Part shown: positions 45,163 through 56,184 of the stretch, piece after piece
Layout: each line of letters opens with the position of its first letter
Position numbering within the stretch: position 1 is the stretch's first letter
Program-made: the position numbers and the translations under genes
Notes under the pieces: model-generated
Database searches by the model: none
Told to the model about the DNA's origin: nothing
The model's input: only the letters and a program-made list of their open reading frames with translations
NCBI GenBank assembly: GCA_965644295.1
Contig: CBFFRP010000357.1
Location: 186,001-250,000, forward strand
Direction: 5' to 3'
DNA: 64,000 nt
From: Paraphysomonas bandaiensis
Lineage: Eukaryota > Chrysophyceae

Positions 45163-45677
45163 TTAAAAGGAAACAAACGCAGCACCAAGACTGATACCTA
45201 GTGACAAACCTCCAATGATAAGGCTGGTAGCTTGGACTTTCTCATTGGTTAGCTCATCGGGCATATGGTCCCATACAGTGTGGCGGACAGCAGCGATGTA
45301 GTGATAGGAGATAGGAAAAGCAACCATAAACTTTGCGAGGGCTCCAACATCAGAACTTCCAATCGAAGACATGATAACAGGTACATCCGCACCAGTTAAA
45401 GCCATCGCAGCAGCTCCAGTGAACCCCGCGGCCATCCCCACACCAGTGATACGATTAGTAATTGAAGAGATTGCAACAATAGGGAAAGAGTATATCATAA
45501 CATGAGGAGATACAGGACGGCCTATATCTCTAATCAACTCTATATATAAGATTATAAGGGGTTACCTGTCTTCTCTTGTTTCTCAGTGTAGGTCGCCATT
45601 GAACGAACAGAGTGCTTTGTAACCAATCCATTCATAGAAAGGTTTAATCTGTTAATTCTTCCACAAGATCGGATCAT
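45163..45677 (-). CDS. SDHC: Succinate dehydrogenase cytochrome b560 subunit (SdhC), two exons
   Basis: Membrane-anchor subunit of mitochondrial complex II. Exon 1 (45677-45566) gives an Arg/Asn/Ser-rich presequence, MIRSCGRINRLNLSMNGLVT. It joins in phase to exon 2 (45521-45163), 156 aa in total. The mature part has the Sdh_cyt signature RPVSPHVMIYSFPIVAISSI with TNRITGVGM, three membrane helices, and the haem-ligand helix FPISYHYIAAVRHTVWD. Length is typical. The 3' end of the first intron uses ..GATATAG, and an upstream AG would bring an in-frame stop, which fixes the junction. Confidence 0.9.
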
Positions 45678-45860
45678 ATTTATTTATTAATTCAATTCAA
45701 AATATTATAATTTGTATTGAGTAGTTTATTAGAGATACTTGGAGGTCATTTAATGGCGTGCATTCCATAGTCACAGTCTGATGTATATGCATACACACAC
45801 ACACACAAGACACACAAACATATACACAAGCATCACGCACAGACTGCAACAAAAAAAACA

Positions 45861-46065
45861 GGTATGTAGGTAGGTAGGTACGTAGGTAGGTATGTACGTA
45901 TGTACGTATGTATGTATGTATGTATGTATGTATGTATGTATGTATGTATGTATGTATGTATGTATGTATGTATGTATGTATGTATGTATGTACGTAGGTA
46001 GGTAGGTAGGTAGGTATGTATGTATGTATGTATGTATGTATGTATGTATGTATGTATGTATGTAC

Positions 46066-46096
<31 letters not shown>

Positions 46097-46125
46097 TGTA
46101 TGTATGTATGTATGTATGTATGTAC

Positions 46126-46156
<31 letters not shown>

Positions 46157-46460
46157 TGTATGTATGTATGTATGTATGTATGTATGTATGTATGTATGTA
46201 TGTATGTATGTATGTATGTATGTATGTATGTATGTATGTATGTATGTATGTATGTATGTATGTATGTATGTATGTATGTATGTATGTATGTATGTATGTA
46301 TGTATGTATGTATGTATGTATGTATGTATGTATGTATGTATGTATGTATGTATGTATGTATGTATGTATGTATGTATGTATGTATGTATGTATGTATGTA
46401 TGTATGTATGTATGTATGTATGTATGTATGTATGTATGTGTGTATGTATGTATGTGTGTA
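45861..46460. repeat. (TATG)n microsatellite, 600 bp, with TAGG/TACG variant blocks
   Basis: Lies between the divergent SDHC (ATG 45677) and 7TM (ATG 46511) genes. The left 155 bp has runs of TAGG and TACG, with a second TAGG block at about 45991-46015; the remainder is nearly pure TATG with two TACA interruptions (46062, 46122) spaced 60 bp, a sign of unit duplication inside the array. A short (CA)n at 45792-45810 sits just outside. Confidence 0.95.
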
Positions 46461-46510
46461 TGATAGTGTAGACATGCATCATTATCCTCCTCATCATAAC
46501 GGTGAATCTA

Positions 46511-47611
46511 ATGCCAGAAGAAGACCCCACTCATCAGATGGACAAACCATTGTCCCTAACCGGTCCATCTCTTCAACAAACTCTTCTATCAGAATCATCT
46601 GATATATTATTTTATCTTAATTTGTTTGGATCTTATCGTCCATCTCGTCACGACTATTCTCTGCCTGTATTATTATGGCACTATTTTATTAGTTTTTCTT
46701 TTTTATGTTATACATTATTCTTTTTAGTTGTCGGTATTCTCGCTGTATATTATGATACAGCAGAGTATTGGTGGGTACTTCAATTTATATCACTCTTAAA
46801 GTGTATCGCTTTACGTATTGCAATAATTACAATTAGAAAACATTTTCAATCAGAGGTTGATTCTGTTTTTATTGAAGAACTTCATACATCAATGAATTCT
46901 TCGAAGTTATACTTCTTTGTGACTGAATTTGCTAATATTTTCGCTTTAAGTTTTTATGTCGCTTTTTATCCGGATCCGATTGCGGTTACTTTCTATTTAG
47001 GGTCATACGCATTTACAGGGTATATGGCAACTGTTGTGTTAGTTACTATTGCAGATGCGCGTCATGCTCAAAGACTCACCCAGTCTTTAATTGCATCCGC
47101 TTCCGATGGTACGCTCAGCCCATCTGTGTATACACGTACACAAGCACGGATCGAAAGTATCGCAGAGAAATCATTTTGGATTCATGGCTTATTGTTAATT
47201 GGAATGCTGTGTGATGCATTGTGTATCATCATTGTAGCATTTCAATACAATGGTGCTATTGATAATCATAGTGTCAGCTATGCCGTTGCGTTTGTTCTTT
47301 TCGTTGTGGTATTGATCTGTGTTCCAGATGCCATGTTTCTTGGATTCATATGCCCAGAAATTTTACAAGTTAACATCCTTGCGACTCAATTGCATCGAAC
47401 ACTGGCATCGGCAAAGTGGCCAGCTATGTCCAGTAAAGAAATAAATAGGCATGATACTCTCCAGGTTTTGCTGGCGTTTCCGATACAATTTAAGACTGCT
47501 GGTGTACATTTAACAAAATCAGAACTAAGAAATAGAGGAATGGGAATTGCTCTCGCTATAAGTTTGTCTATAGTTAGAGTAATTGTAACCCTTGCTATAA
47601 GTGATGGTTAG
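46511..47611 (+). CDS. Seven-transmembrane protein, gustatory-receptor-like/DUF3537-type topology
   Basis: Single-exon 366-aa protein. The true ATG is 46511; the upstream GTG is not used here. Seven hydrophobic helices can be counted: WHYFISFSFLCYTLFFLVVG, VLQFISLLKCIALRIAII, FFVTEFANIFALSFYVAF, AVTFYLGSYAFTGYMATVVL, IHGLLLIGMLCDALCIIIVA, AVAFVLFVVVLICVPDAMFL, GIALAISLSIVRVIVTLAIS. The long intracellular loops between TM4-TM5 and TM6-TM7, and an amphipathic LQVLLAFPIQFKTAGVHLTK just before TM7, resemble the layout of insect Gr/Or channels and their protist GRL relatives. There is no DRY or other rhodopsin-class motif. The family assignment is inference from topology. Confidence 0.5.
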   Translation: MPEEDPTHQMDKPLSLTGPSLQQTLLSESSDILFYLNLFGSYRPSRHDYSLPVLLWHYFISFSFLCYTLFFLVVGILAVYYDTAEYWWVLQFISLLKCIALRIAIITIRKHFQSEVDSVFIEELHTSMNSSKLYFFVTEFANIFALSFYVAFYPDPIAVTFYLGSYAFTGYMATVVLVTIADARHAQRLTQSLIASASDGTLSPSVYTRTQARIESIAEKSFWIHGLLLIGMLCDALCIIIVAFQYNGAIDNHSVSYAVAFVLFVVVLICVPDAMFLGFICPEILQVNILATQLHRTLASAKWPAMSSKEINRHDTLQVLLAFPIQFKTAGVHLTKSELRNRGMGIALAISLSIVRVIVTLAISDG

Positions 47612-48240
47612 TGAATTTATTAGTGTAACTTCTAATGTCATGTATCATGAATCTAAAAGACCAAAAACTCTTATGGCTGACTCTAGCATGTGATTCTAGA
47701 TACTAGTATCTAGTATGTCTTATCCTGTAGCTTTATGTCCATAGATTTTACCCACGGTGCTAATCTGAAATTCATAGGTTAAAATGGCATAATAATTTCA
47801 CCTCCCCTTGGTTCCGGTTTCCTACAGCTACTCCATAGGTTTAAATTTGTCCACAATAACAATAATGGCAATCTAACTGCGGAACTAAGCTTCAAGAAGC
47901 TGAGTCATATCGTTAACTCATAATTCCTACCTACAATTGCAATGTATTGTTCCCTTGCGATGATGACCTCCAACGTGTTGTACACTTGTACGCGAAGTAC
48001 TATAACGATAGGACTAAGAGGAAAATACGTGAAATGCAACTGTATTATCGGATAATATGACAGTGTTGTTTCATTTCAAGCATAAATTCTGCATAAGCAC
48101 CACAAAAAACACTAAAGTGATTATATGTTAGATAACAAGGTGGCTAGTTATTACACATGTACGAGACACTATAATGCTGTAAATCATATTTATTATCATT
48201 CCATTCAAGAATGATCACTGTACGTACAGACAGCTAAATA
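47612..48240. other. Intergenic, nothing recognised
   Basis: AT-rich spacer between convergent genes. Confidence 0.45.
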
Positions 48241-50444
48241 TTATTGCCAGGTAATGACGTGTGTTACACCAACCGCAGGCTTCTTCGTCTTCGCCTCAAT
48301 TCCAATCACATGATTGCCGGGCGGAAAGTCTTTCAACTCCACGCAATCGGTATTTCTGAAAAATTCTATAGCTGTCCATACTTTCCTCTCACTGCTTGGC
48401 TGGTACTCGACTATATTCTTCGCATCCACATTCAAGTCGACACGAAATTCCATTTCTTTCACAGCATCTTTCATTTTGTACGCGCACACAGTGGCAACAT
48501 TCCGGTCACTTGGAATTGTGACCTTAAAATATATCTCTCCCGCTTCTGGGCCGCTTGAAGTATATGCTGCTCGGGTTTCGTAATCACTTCGCGGCCGTTT
48601 TTGTTTGACTGACATAGTGGGCGTCGGCCCATTATTTAATATCCACTTCGTCGAGCCAACAACAAGACTCTGAAGCGTCTGGTTTGTATAATGGGGAGCA
48701 TACTCAGTGTAGCAGTAAGCGCGGTGAGTGCAAGCAACAGGATCCTTCTGACAGGTCTTAGGAGCAGGAAGCTCCCCATTATTTTGCAGAGTATTAAGGG
48801 ATGCAGTATATTCTAGAAAAATGGGAAATGATGTGATATTACAAAATATATATATGCACTTACTCTCTCTAAGTGTATTGACGGTCGAACCCCCTTTCAG
48901 ATCTCCTTGGACCATATACAGTGCGTCCAACAACGGAAGGCCATATAGCCACACCAGTAGCTCTCCACGGAGCATGTGTATCGACGCGGTGGGATGATGT
49001 TTGGCTCCTCCACCAAGGCCAAACCTTTGAATAAGCAATAAGATTTAATCAGTGACTGATATTGATACTAACTTCGCTCCTTCTTTGCGCAAAAACTTGA
49101 TTGCACACTTCGAATAAATAGCAGTTACAGCACACTCTTTGGAAAACAACTGTGGATTAAAACTACATATAGACTTTGGGTAGTTGGTCCAAATGTGCAT
49201 GCCAGATATTGAGACGCTTTTATAGAGATTCTGCAAAGGTCTGCAGAAATACATAATAATGAAAACGACCACAACACATTTCATAAATTAATTATATACA
49301 ATGTGCCACATGCCTATATAATGTTTCTGATAACATTTATTATCATATATATACAATGTCAATGCACATACCCAGCGCCAGAAGGAGTCAATGCATGCAT
49401 ATCGACCATCTGTTTCTTTAGGCTCTGTATCTCCGCTGCACTGGGCGCAAATGGTTCCAGTCCCACCACACTAGGTGTCCAATCCTCAGAGGAGTAGGGT
49501 ATAGAATATTCCGACATATTGCAAGCGGAGGGTACCCATGACCCTGACGACGGTTGATAGAATGAGGCTCTGTTTACACCTGCAAGGTATGCTACGGTTT
49601 CAGCGAACGATGGGTCTCGACCACAATTGAAAGACTGTTCCCTGTATACATATAACAATCAGACGTGAGTCGTAAATATACGCTGTATAACGTGCATATA
49701 AAACTATACATGCATGTAAACAAATCCAAATAGCAGCAGCTCATTAATTAAATATACTATAATCTGTTCTCTACGTACCACCCAAAAAAATCTCCATCAT
49801 ACCCTCCCATGGATTCATAGCACAGATTCGACGGCATGCAGTCGTTAGCACCCTGTGCAATATTACGAACCTCAAACTCAACACCCAATTTCTCGAATGT
49901 GGATCGGAGACGTTTTTCAAACACGAGTGGATAACTTTGATTGTATAAGTTATCGTGGCCTGCTGTAACGGAGGAACCTCCAAAAATCATCTTATACTTG
50001 GACCCTGGTGTCAGAATCTTGGTTGCAAACTTGTATTTCAATATATCCCAATCTGACCTGTAAAAGAGGTTAGTGGACAAGTTACTCATTCAATCATAAT
50101 CTCAACTTACTCCCTCATATTAGCTTGCATTAGAAGGAATAGCCGCCCGACATCCGTATTATACTGAAAGATCCACATAAGATGATACATAAAACATGAT
50201 ATATATAAGACTGAGCATATATCAAGTCCACAGTATGTGTGTATGTACCTCATATCTGTGATAGATGAGACTGAGAGGCTCTCGTATGGATACAATCGCA
50301 GCCTCTAACTTACTACTTAACTGTTATATAAATCTATTAGAATACTCATATATATATATATAAACACATTACACTCTCATCTGCTGCTCTTCTTTGATGA
50401 TATGACTGTGTATTCTTATATAATCGAGCCTCTGTTATTGCCAT
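48241..50444 (-). CDS. SGNH/GDSL-hydrolase-like protein, about eight exons
   Basis: Several frames connect by GT-AG introns. Possible start MAITEARLYKNTQSYHQRRA at 50444; then AAIVSIREPLSLIYHRYE; YNTDVGRLFLLMQANMR; SDWDILKYKFATKILTPGSK and YKMIFGGSSVTAGHDNLYNQ (SGNH block I, Ser in GGSSVTAG); VRNIAQGANDCMPSNLCYES (block with G-x-N); EQSFNCGRDPSFAETVAYLA; PLQNLYKSVSISGMHIWTNY; FGLGGGAKHHPTASIHMLRG; and a beta-rich C-terminal domain with EIYFKVTIPSDRNVATVCAY and VGVTHVITWQ, the probable cell-surface or carbohydrate-binding part. The HHPT motif could supply the catalytic His. Exons 49284-49046 and 49034-48904 join well; the extreme 5' exons are tentative. No signal peptide is certain. Confidence 0.62.
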
Positions 50445-51121
50445 AGCAGCTATACAGCATATATATATAGAGAGAGAGGGAATATACATACTCCTCCTGT
50501 ATTAAGATAGATGAATAGATTGTATTTGATTGATGGATGGTTCTTTTTATGTATTGAAGGTAAAGAGGATGGTTTTGATAGTGTGATGGATGGGTATGGA
50601 GATCAGGGCATTGCAATGGAGCTCATGGTTATATATATATGTATGTATGTGTATGGGTATATGTGTATGTGTATATATATGCACCTGTATGTTGTACAAG
50701 GACACCTCTAGGAATAGTACGTACTGTTGTACATATATGTGTACTCTGGTACTGCTGTAAAAGTACACCACAAGAGAATAGTACGTATATGCATAGAGAG
50801 ACTGCTGTACATGTGTACTACTGCTGTACATGTGTACTACTGCTGTACAAGTATACGAAGTAGAGTATAGTATCTAGTGTATCCTGTATTTCATGGAATA
50901 CATAGTGTCTATCTATCACTCATTTACATACATACATACTCATATACACACACACTCCTCTATATACACACACTCCTCTATACACACACACTTCTCTATA
51001 CACACACACTCCTCCATATACCCCCATATCTCACCATCTTAACTCAATCATCTCATATCACAACCAAATTCTCCTATTAAAAACCAATGAAACAATCTTA
51101 TTTATTCATTTAATACAATCG
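50445..51121. other. Intergenic with short tandem repeats
   Basis: Shared 5' flank of two divergent genes. It holds TATG-rich sequence (50630-50690), a minisatellite with unit TGTACTACTGCTGTACATG at about 50800-50850, and (CACACACTCCTCTATA)n with about five units at 50943-51020. Confidence 0.55.
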
Positions 51122-53587
51122 ATGTTGATTTCAGTCTTATCATCCCATAGAAAGTATCAGTTCCCAGTGACATGTCGACTGTATCGCCATATGAGTTCAT
51201 CATATACATATACTCATTTATTAAATCATACCAATCAAAGTAAACGTGAATCTTATATTCATAAAGAATCTAAACGTATCTTTACATCACCATCTATAAC
51301 AATCCATATGGTTGGGACTCATATTATTAAATATGCGAATGAGATGACTGCTAATCATATCGCTCAACTGTTATATAGTATTGGTCGTTATCAACTAATA
51401 GTACCATCAATGTATCTTGAATTACTTACTCCTGCATTTGAAAATAAATCATTTACTGCTTTTCAGTTGGGAAAAATCTTTTATGGTATGCGACGTATGA
51501 ATGCACACGACAAAGTTGTACAGGAAATGTTGCATATACTGGTGCCTGTAATTGAGAACCCACAACTGTATTTGAATTCGGATACACTGTCCAGAATTCT
51601 CTTTGGTATGCAGAGTATGTCCAGCAATAGTGGTGTTGTGCGGCAAGTGCTCCGTGCTTTATGTGTCAAATTTCGGGCTAGCAGATACCCTTTCAGGCCG
51701 AAGGAAATTTCTATGTGCCTTTACGGCCTTCGCAATATGAATAGCTCACACTCTGAAGTACGAGCATTGCTTTATGTTCTTGCTGGACTGGTGGACAATT
51801 GTGATGATATTATGTCGCCATTGGAGATCAGCAATGCCCTCTACGGCATACAAGGTATGACTTCGGAGCATGAAGAAACCCTCCGGGTCGTGAAATCTCT
51901 CAACTTTCATATCTCTAAATGTAAAAATTCTTTCAGTGCACGTGATATTATGACGGCGATGTATGGCCTACATCGTTTGTCCTCCAGTGAGTTAGAGGTG
52001 CGTACCATGTTGGAACACATCCGCAAGAAGTTGCTGTTATGCCAAGAGTCATTGTCGGGGACGCAAGTTTCGTTTTGTTTATATAGCATGCAGTGTATGA
52101 CAATACGTCATAAGGAGGTGCGTGCCATGTTGAGTGTGTTAGCGTTAAAGCTTGCTGGTGACAACTGCATCCTGGAGTCTGGCCGGTCGATAGGAAACGC
52201 ACTATATGGTATGCGTAGCATGAGTTCGGGGTGCCCTGAGGTCCTCCGAGTATTGCAGTTGCTCACTGCTGAGATATCGACTAGCGAGTCGAACCTATAT
52301 TCCCAGGATGTGGGGAACTGTTTGTATGGGTTGAAATCAATGCAGAGCACTCACTTCCGAGTGCAACAGCTGCTGTCTGCACTAGCGAATAAGGTCGATA
52401 AATTTAGTGGGAAGCTTTCTGCTCGGGATGCTTGCAGTAGTGTGTATGGACTGCAAGGCATGACATCAGAGCATGCGTCTGTTCGTGAACTAGTAGATGT
52501 GCTTTCGAAAAAGCTTCAATATAGTGCAGCAGCGAACAGTGGACAATACGTTGGCAACATGCTTTACGGTCTGAGAAGTATGAGTAGTAGTCACATCGAG
52601 GTCAGGCGTATTCTGTGTGCCATTTCCAACCTCGTCGAAGGATACAGGGGCCCGATAAATGCACATGAGCTCAGTAGTGCGCTGTTTGGCATGCAAGGCA
52701 TGAGCTCCGAATATGATGAAGTCACCCGTGCAATGTTGCTGATTTGTCAACATATGTCATCCGATAACCAAGGTTTGAACTGTCGCTGTATTGGAATGGG
52801 TCTTTATGGTCTGCAGCACATGAGTTTGTCTCATGATGCTACGTTAGATGTGCTAACGGCTTTGGGGAAATGGGTTGATCAGCATCGGAGTAATGGGGGA
52901 CATATGAGTGCAAATAGTTTGTCGCTTGCACTGTTTTCAATTTCATCTTTGATTTTTGAATTCGTGTCACGTAGTGAGCGTGGTCCCCTGCCATATGTTG
53001 TGGATTCAATCGCTAACACTCTTCTTTCCTTCATCCCACCTGACGTATCAACAATGAATGCCCCTGCAGGAAGTTTGGCAAGTTTGTACAGAAGTATTAG
53101 ACTCCTTTCTCACTTTGGAAATCCATGTTTTTCAATGGACACTACCGGGAAGCTTCATTCTTTAATGGAAGATTTCACAACTATGTCGGAGTGTGCGAAT
53201 TCTGATTTCGACAGTAAAAACCGTAGTCGGATTGAAACGGTCTTTTCGTCTTTTGCTGTAAACATTCTGTCAAAAGTAGACGAAGTGAAGTTTGTTTCTC
53301 CCAATAAAATACTCCATGGGTTCGAAGCTGATATCATTATCGGTTTATCACCAAGTGTACGCAGCGAAGGAGTCATGTACAATATTGAATTAGATGGGCC
53401 GAGTCATATATATCCGAGTAAAAAAAGATTTAGCTGTTTGAGAGACAGATACTTAGAAGAAGTGCACAGTGTTGTTGTGAAACGCATGTATATTGACACT
53501 TATGGTCACATGTCGAATAGTGAGATTGAGGAATGTGTTTTACCGTACTTACGGAAACACATATTTAATAATAACAACAATGGATGA
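51122..53587 (+). CDS. RAP-domain protein with about 13 LYG(L/M).(G/S)M helical repeats, organellar RNA-binding
   Basis: Single-exon 821 aa. The basic, acid-free N-terminus (MLISVLSSHRKYQFPVTCRL) looks like a mitochondrial presequence. From about residue 90 to 600 there are repeats of about 37 aa with the core LYG(L/M)(R/Q)(S/G)M(S/T)S.H.EVR..L..L, for example NALYGMRSMSSGCPEVLRVL and NMLYGLRSMSSSHIEVRRIL. The array resembles OPR-like alpha-solenoids that bind organellar RNA. The C-terminus is a RAP domain: YNIELDGPSHIYPSKKRFSC, then LRDRYLEEVHSVVVKRMYID. Likely acts in mitochondrial RNA processing or translation. The repeats vary more at DNA level than those of the F-box gene, so the array is old. 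Confidence 0.85.
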   Translation: MLISVLSSHRKYQFPVTCRLYRHMSSSYTYTHLLNHTNQSKRESYIHKESKRIFTSPSITIHMVGTHIIKYANEMTANHIAQLLYSIGRYQLIVPSMYLELLTPAFENKSFTAFQLGKIFYGMRRMNAHDKVVQEMLHILVPVIENPQLYLNSDTLSRILFGMQSMSSNSGVVRQVLRALCVKFRASRYPFRPKEISMCLYGLRNMNSSHSEVRALLYVLAGLVDNCDDIMSPLEISNALYGIQGMTSEHEETLRVVKSLNFHISKCKNSFSARDIMTAMYGLHRLSSSELEVRTMLEHIRKKLLLCQESLSGTQVSFCLYSMQCMTIRHKEVRAMLSVLALKLAGDNCILESGRSIGNALYGMRSMSSGCPEVLRVLQLLTAEISTSESNLYSQDVGNCLYGLKSMQSTHFRVQQLLSALANKVDKFSGKLSARDACSSVYGLQGMTSEHASVRELVDVLSKKLQYSAAANSGQYVGNMLYGLRSMSSSHIEVRRILCAISNLVEGYRGPINAHELSSALFGMQGMSSEYDEVTRAMLLICQHMSSDNQGLNCRCIGMGLYGLQHMSLSHDATLDVLTALGKWVDQHRSNGGHMSANSLSLALFSISSLIFEFVSRSERGPLPYVVDSIANTLLSFIPPDVSTMNAPAGSLASLYRSIRLLSHFGNPCFSMDTTGKLHSLMEDFTTMSECANSDFDSKNRSRIETVFSSFAVNILSKVDEVKFVSPNKILHGFEADIIIGLSPSVRSEGVMYNIELDGPSHIYPSKKRFSCLRDRYLEEVHSVVVKRMYIDTYGHMSNSEIEECVLPYLRKHIFNNNNNG

Positions 53588-54395
53588 TGATATCTAAAGT
53601 ATATGTTCACAGCTAGCTGTTCAGTAGAGTATAGAGAATGGGTTGTTTTACTTCTACAACATTGCTGTATCCTGCAGTCTTACGAGTCCGTTTAGAGTTT
53701 AGGCTATTATATATTTTCATTATATCTATATCAGGTAATATATAATCAAGTGATTTCCACTTGCACGGTGGTATATCTACCAGTAATACTTATTTTGACT
53801 TATATTTACAAGTAATACACCATACTGATCAGTAAATACATGAATGAATAGATCACAGAACGTAGTAATACTTGTACTTTGAACTTTGAATATATATCCC
53901 GTATTCAAGTGTATTAAACAAATCTTGAGCCTGATTATTGATAGAATTGATTGGACATTTCACTGAAATTAACCTTGCTCTAGATTCTATACTTAAATCT
54001 TAAAAGTGTTTCATGAGAGATTCATAATTGTTAATCTAGACTTGAACATTACACTGAAGTTAACGTTGCTCTACATTCTACACGTAAACCTTAAAAGTGT
54101 TTCATGAGAGATTCATAATTGTTAATCTCGATCACAGCATAAATGTAATAATTGGTGAATATCTGACAAACTATATTCATCCGTTAATACTGTGAGTTGA
54201 TTTATATCAATTTCAACAAAAAGTGTAACCAAAAATGGTGAAATTAATCAACTACGGTTCCACTATTTACTAGATATCATGACATCATCACTTTTAAATG
54301 CCCAGTCTGTTAAATGTGTTGAACTTCATTAATCAGCATTTCACGTCAATTCTATAACTATCACATTCACAAGTAATCATCATACAACAGATGAT
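53588..54395. other. Intergenic with a two-unit 88-bp tandem duplication
   Basis: About 53955-54042 and 54043-54130 are two diverged copies of an 88-bp unit sharing CTTAAAAGTGTTTCATGAGA and GATTCATAATTGTTAATCT. Nothing else is recognised. Confidence 0.6.
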
Positions 54396-55461
54396 TCACA
54401 AATCAGGGTATGACTGTCTATTAGCACTACCATGCGATGAGTCCGCAGTTTCAAATGGTAAAGGGTTTTCAGTCATAACAAGTCCTTTATCACTATAGGT
54501 CCTGCTTCGAGGAAAATCAGGTTTATCACTTTCATTGTTATCACCGATTATTAGCTTTCGCCACTTCGACAAAACAGCCGGTGACATACCGTAAGCCACA
54601 GCATCCAAAAATCCTTGAATTTTGAGGGATAGCGTATTGCTGTCATCATACCAGGTGTGGTCTGAGCCATTGAGTTCTGCAACTCTGAGAAATAAACAAG
54701 TAAGCCGCGCATATTCAGCTACGTGCAACAAACCTATGGAATACTGGAAATATGTACACCAAAACCAGTATAATAGGGTACCACTTTATTCTGTCGACAA
54801 CAGCAGCCACTCTTCTCGCAGTTACTGCATTGCTCCGCTGTATATATATGAGGGATTGTGTGAAGTCAAAAGCAATTGTTCATACCTGCCATGATCGAAT
54901 TCTTAATGACACCATTATATACACAGCAGTGTTAAACACAACAGCAACAAGTAGTGGTATATAAAAGATTCCTGCCATCCATAAAAAACCAACTTGCCGC
55001 CTTCTCTTGTCATCATATTCGGTTTTAATCCAACAGTAGTCATCCACACCATTTAATCCGTAACTACTTGTGGTGAGTGGAAGCAGAGCCAATATCAGAG
55101 GTGTCCCCCATACGAACACTTTATGAAAATCAGTAATCTTAACATCAAAATTATCTGAACGACGTTGAAGGAAAACTTTCCGCATACTATCTGCTACTAC
55201 TACAGTTGTAAATATACTTACAAGATTAGCATATGTTTCAATGATACCAAATAAGACACATACAGTATGATTATTATAAGCATATTGTTGTAAGAATGTT
55301 AAACAACAATATCCCCATGATCCCACAGCTAACCACATTGCAAAAGTTAATGATGTTTTCTTCCTTAAATCAGGAAATACAATATAATTAGTAAACGTAA
55401 AGCATCCTCCTATAAGGGAGAGGAGGGTAGCTACTATGATTAATTGTCTTAATAGAGTCAT
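54396..55461 (-). CDS. cAR-like (class E / Dicty_CAR family) G-protein-coupled receptor, three exons
   Basis: Exons 55461-54886, 54837-54734 and 54684-54396 close in frame to 322 aa. Exon 1 has TM1-TM5, starting MTLLRQLIIVATLLSLIGGC. It includes the cAR-type TM3 (CVLFGIIETYANLVSIFTTV), the second-loop CW motif (GVDDYCWIK) and TM5 (FLWMAGIFYIPLLVAVVFNT). Exon 2 gives RIKWYPIILVLVYIFPVFHR (TM6). Exon 3 gives LKIQGFLDAVAYGMSPAVLS (TM7) and a Ser-rich tail with GDNNESDKPDFPRSRTYSD, likely phosphorylated. YP in TM6 and QGF.(D/N)A.AYG in TM7 are family signatures. Ligand unknown. Confidence 0.86.
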
Positions 55462-55590
55462 GTGATTAGATGTGAGGATTGAATAGAAGGGTTTTATATG
55501 ATGAAAAGAGAGAAGGGAAGGTATACATGAGGGAGATGAAGTATGGGTGGAGATAGATGGATATATATATGAGTATTAAACGGTCATGAG

Positions 55591-55950
55591 ATGTATGTAT
55601 GTATGTATGTATGTATGTATGTATGTATGTATGTATGTATGTATGTATGTATGTATGTATGTATGTATGTATGTATGTATGTATGTATGTATGTATGTAT
55701 GTATGTATGTATGTATGTATGTATGTATGTATGTATGTATGTATGTATGTATGTATGAATGTATGTATGTATGTATGTATGTATGTATGTATGTATGTAT
55801 GTATGTATGTATGTATGTATGTATGTATGTATGTATGTATGTATGTATGTATGTATGTATGTATGTATGTATGTATGTATGTATGTATGTATGTATGTAT
55901 GTATGTATGTATGTATGTATGTATGTATGTATGTATGTATGTATGTATGT
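55591..55950. repeat. (TATG)n microsatellite, 360 bp
   Basis: About 90 units with one GAATG variant (55757). Between divergent GPCR (ATG 55461, 130 bp away) and F-box gene (ATG 56185, 235 bp away). Confidence 0.95.
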
Positions 55951-56184
55951 TTTTAAGTGGAATATCCTCATTTATAGTCTCAAAAACTGGTTTTTTGCTC
56001 TGTTTGTTACGAAGTTCTTTGAGTCATTTTCAGTCTGAGGGACGCACTTCCTCCAGGAGAGCGAAGTGTGAATGAAGTGTGCTGGTGTGTATCTTACATG
56101 TCAGAGTAGCTCTATGTGTAGCTCTATGTGTGTATGTATGTGTGTGTGTTTATATGGATATTAAGCCAATCTGATGATCGTCGC

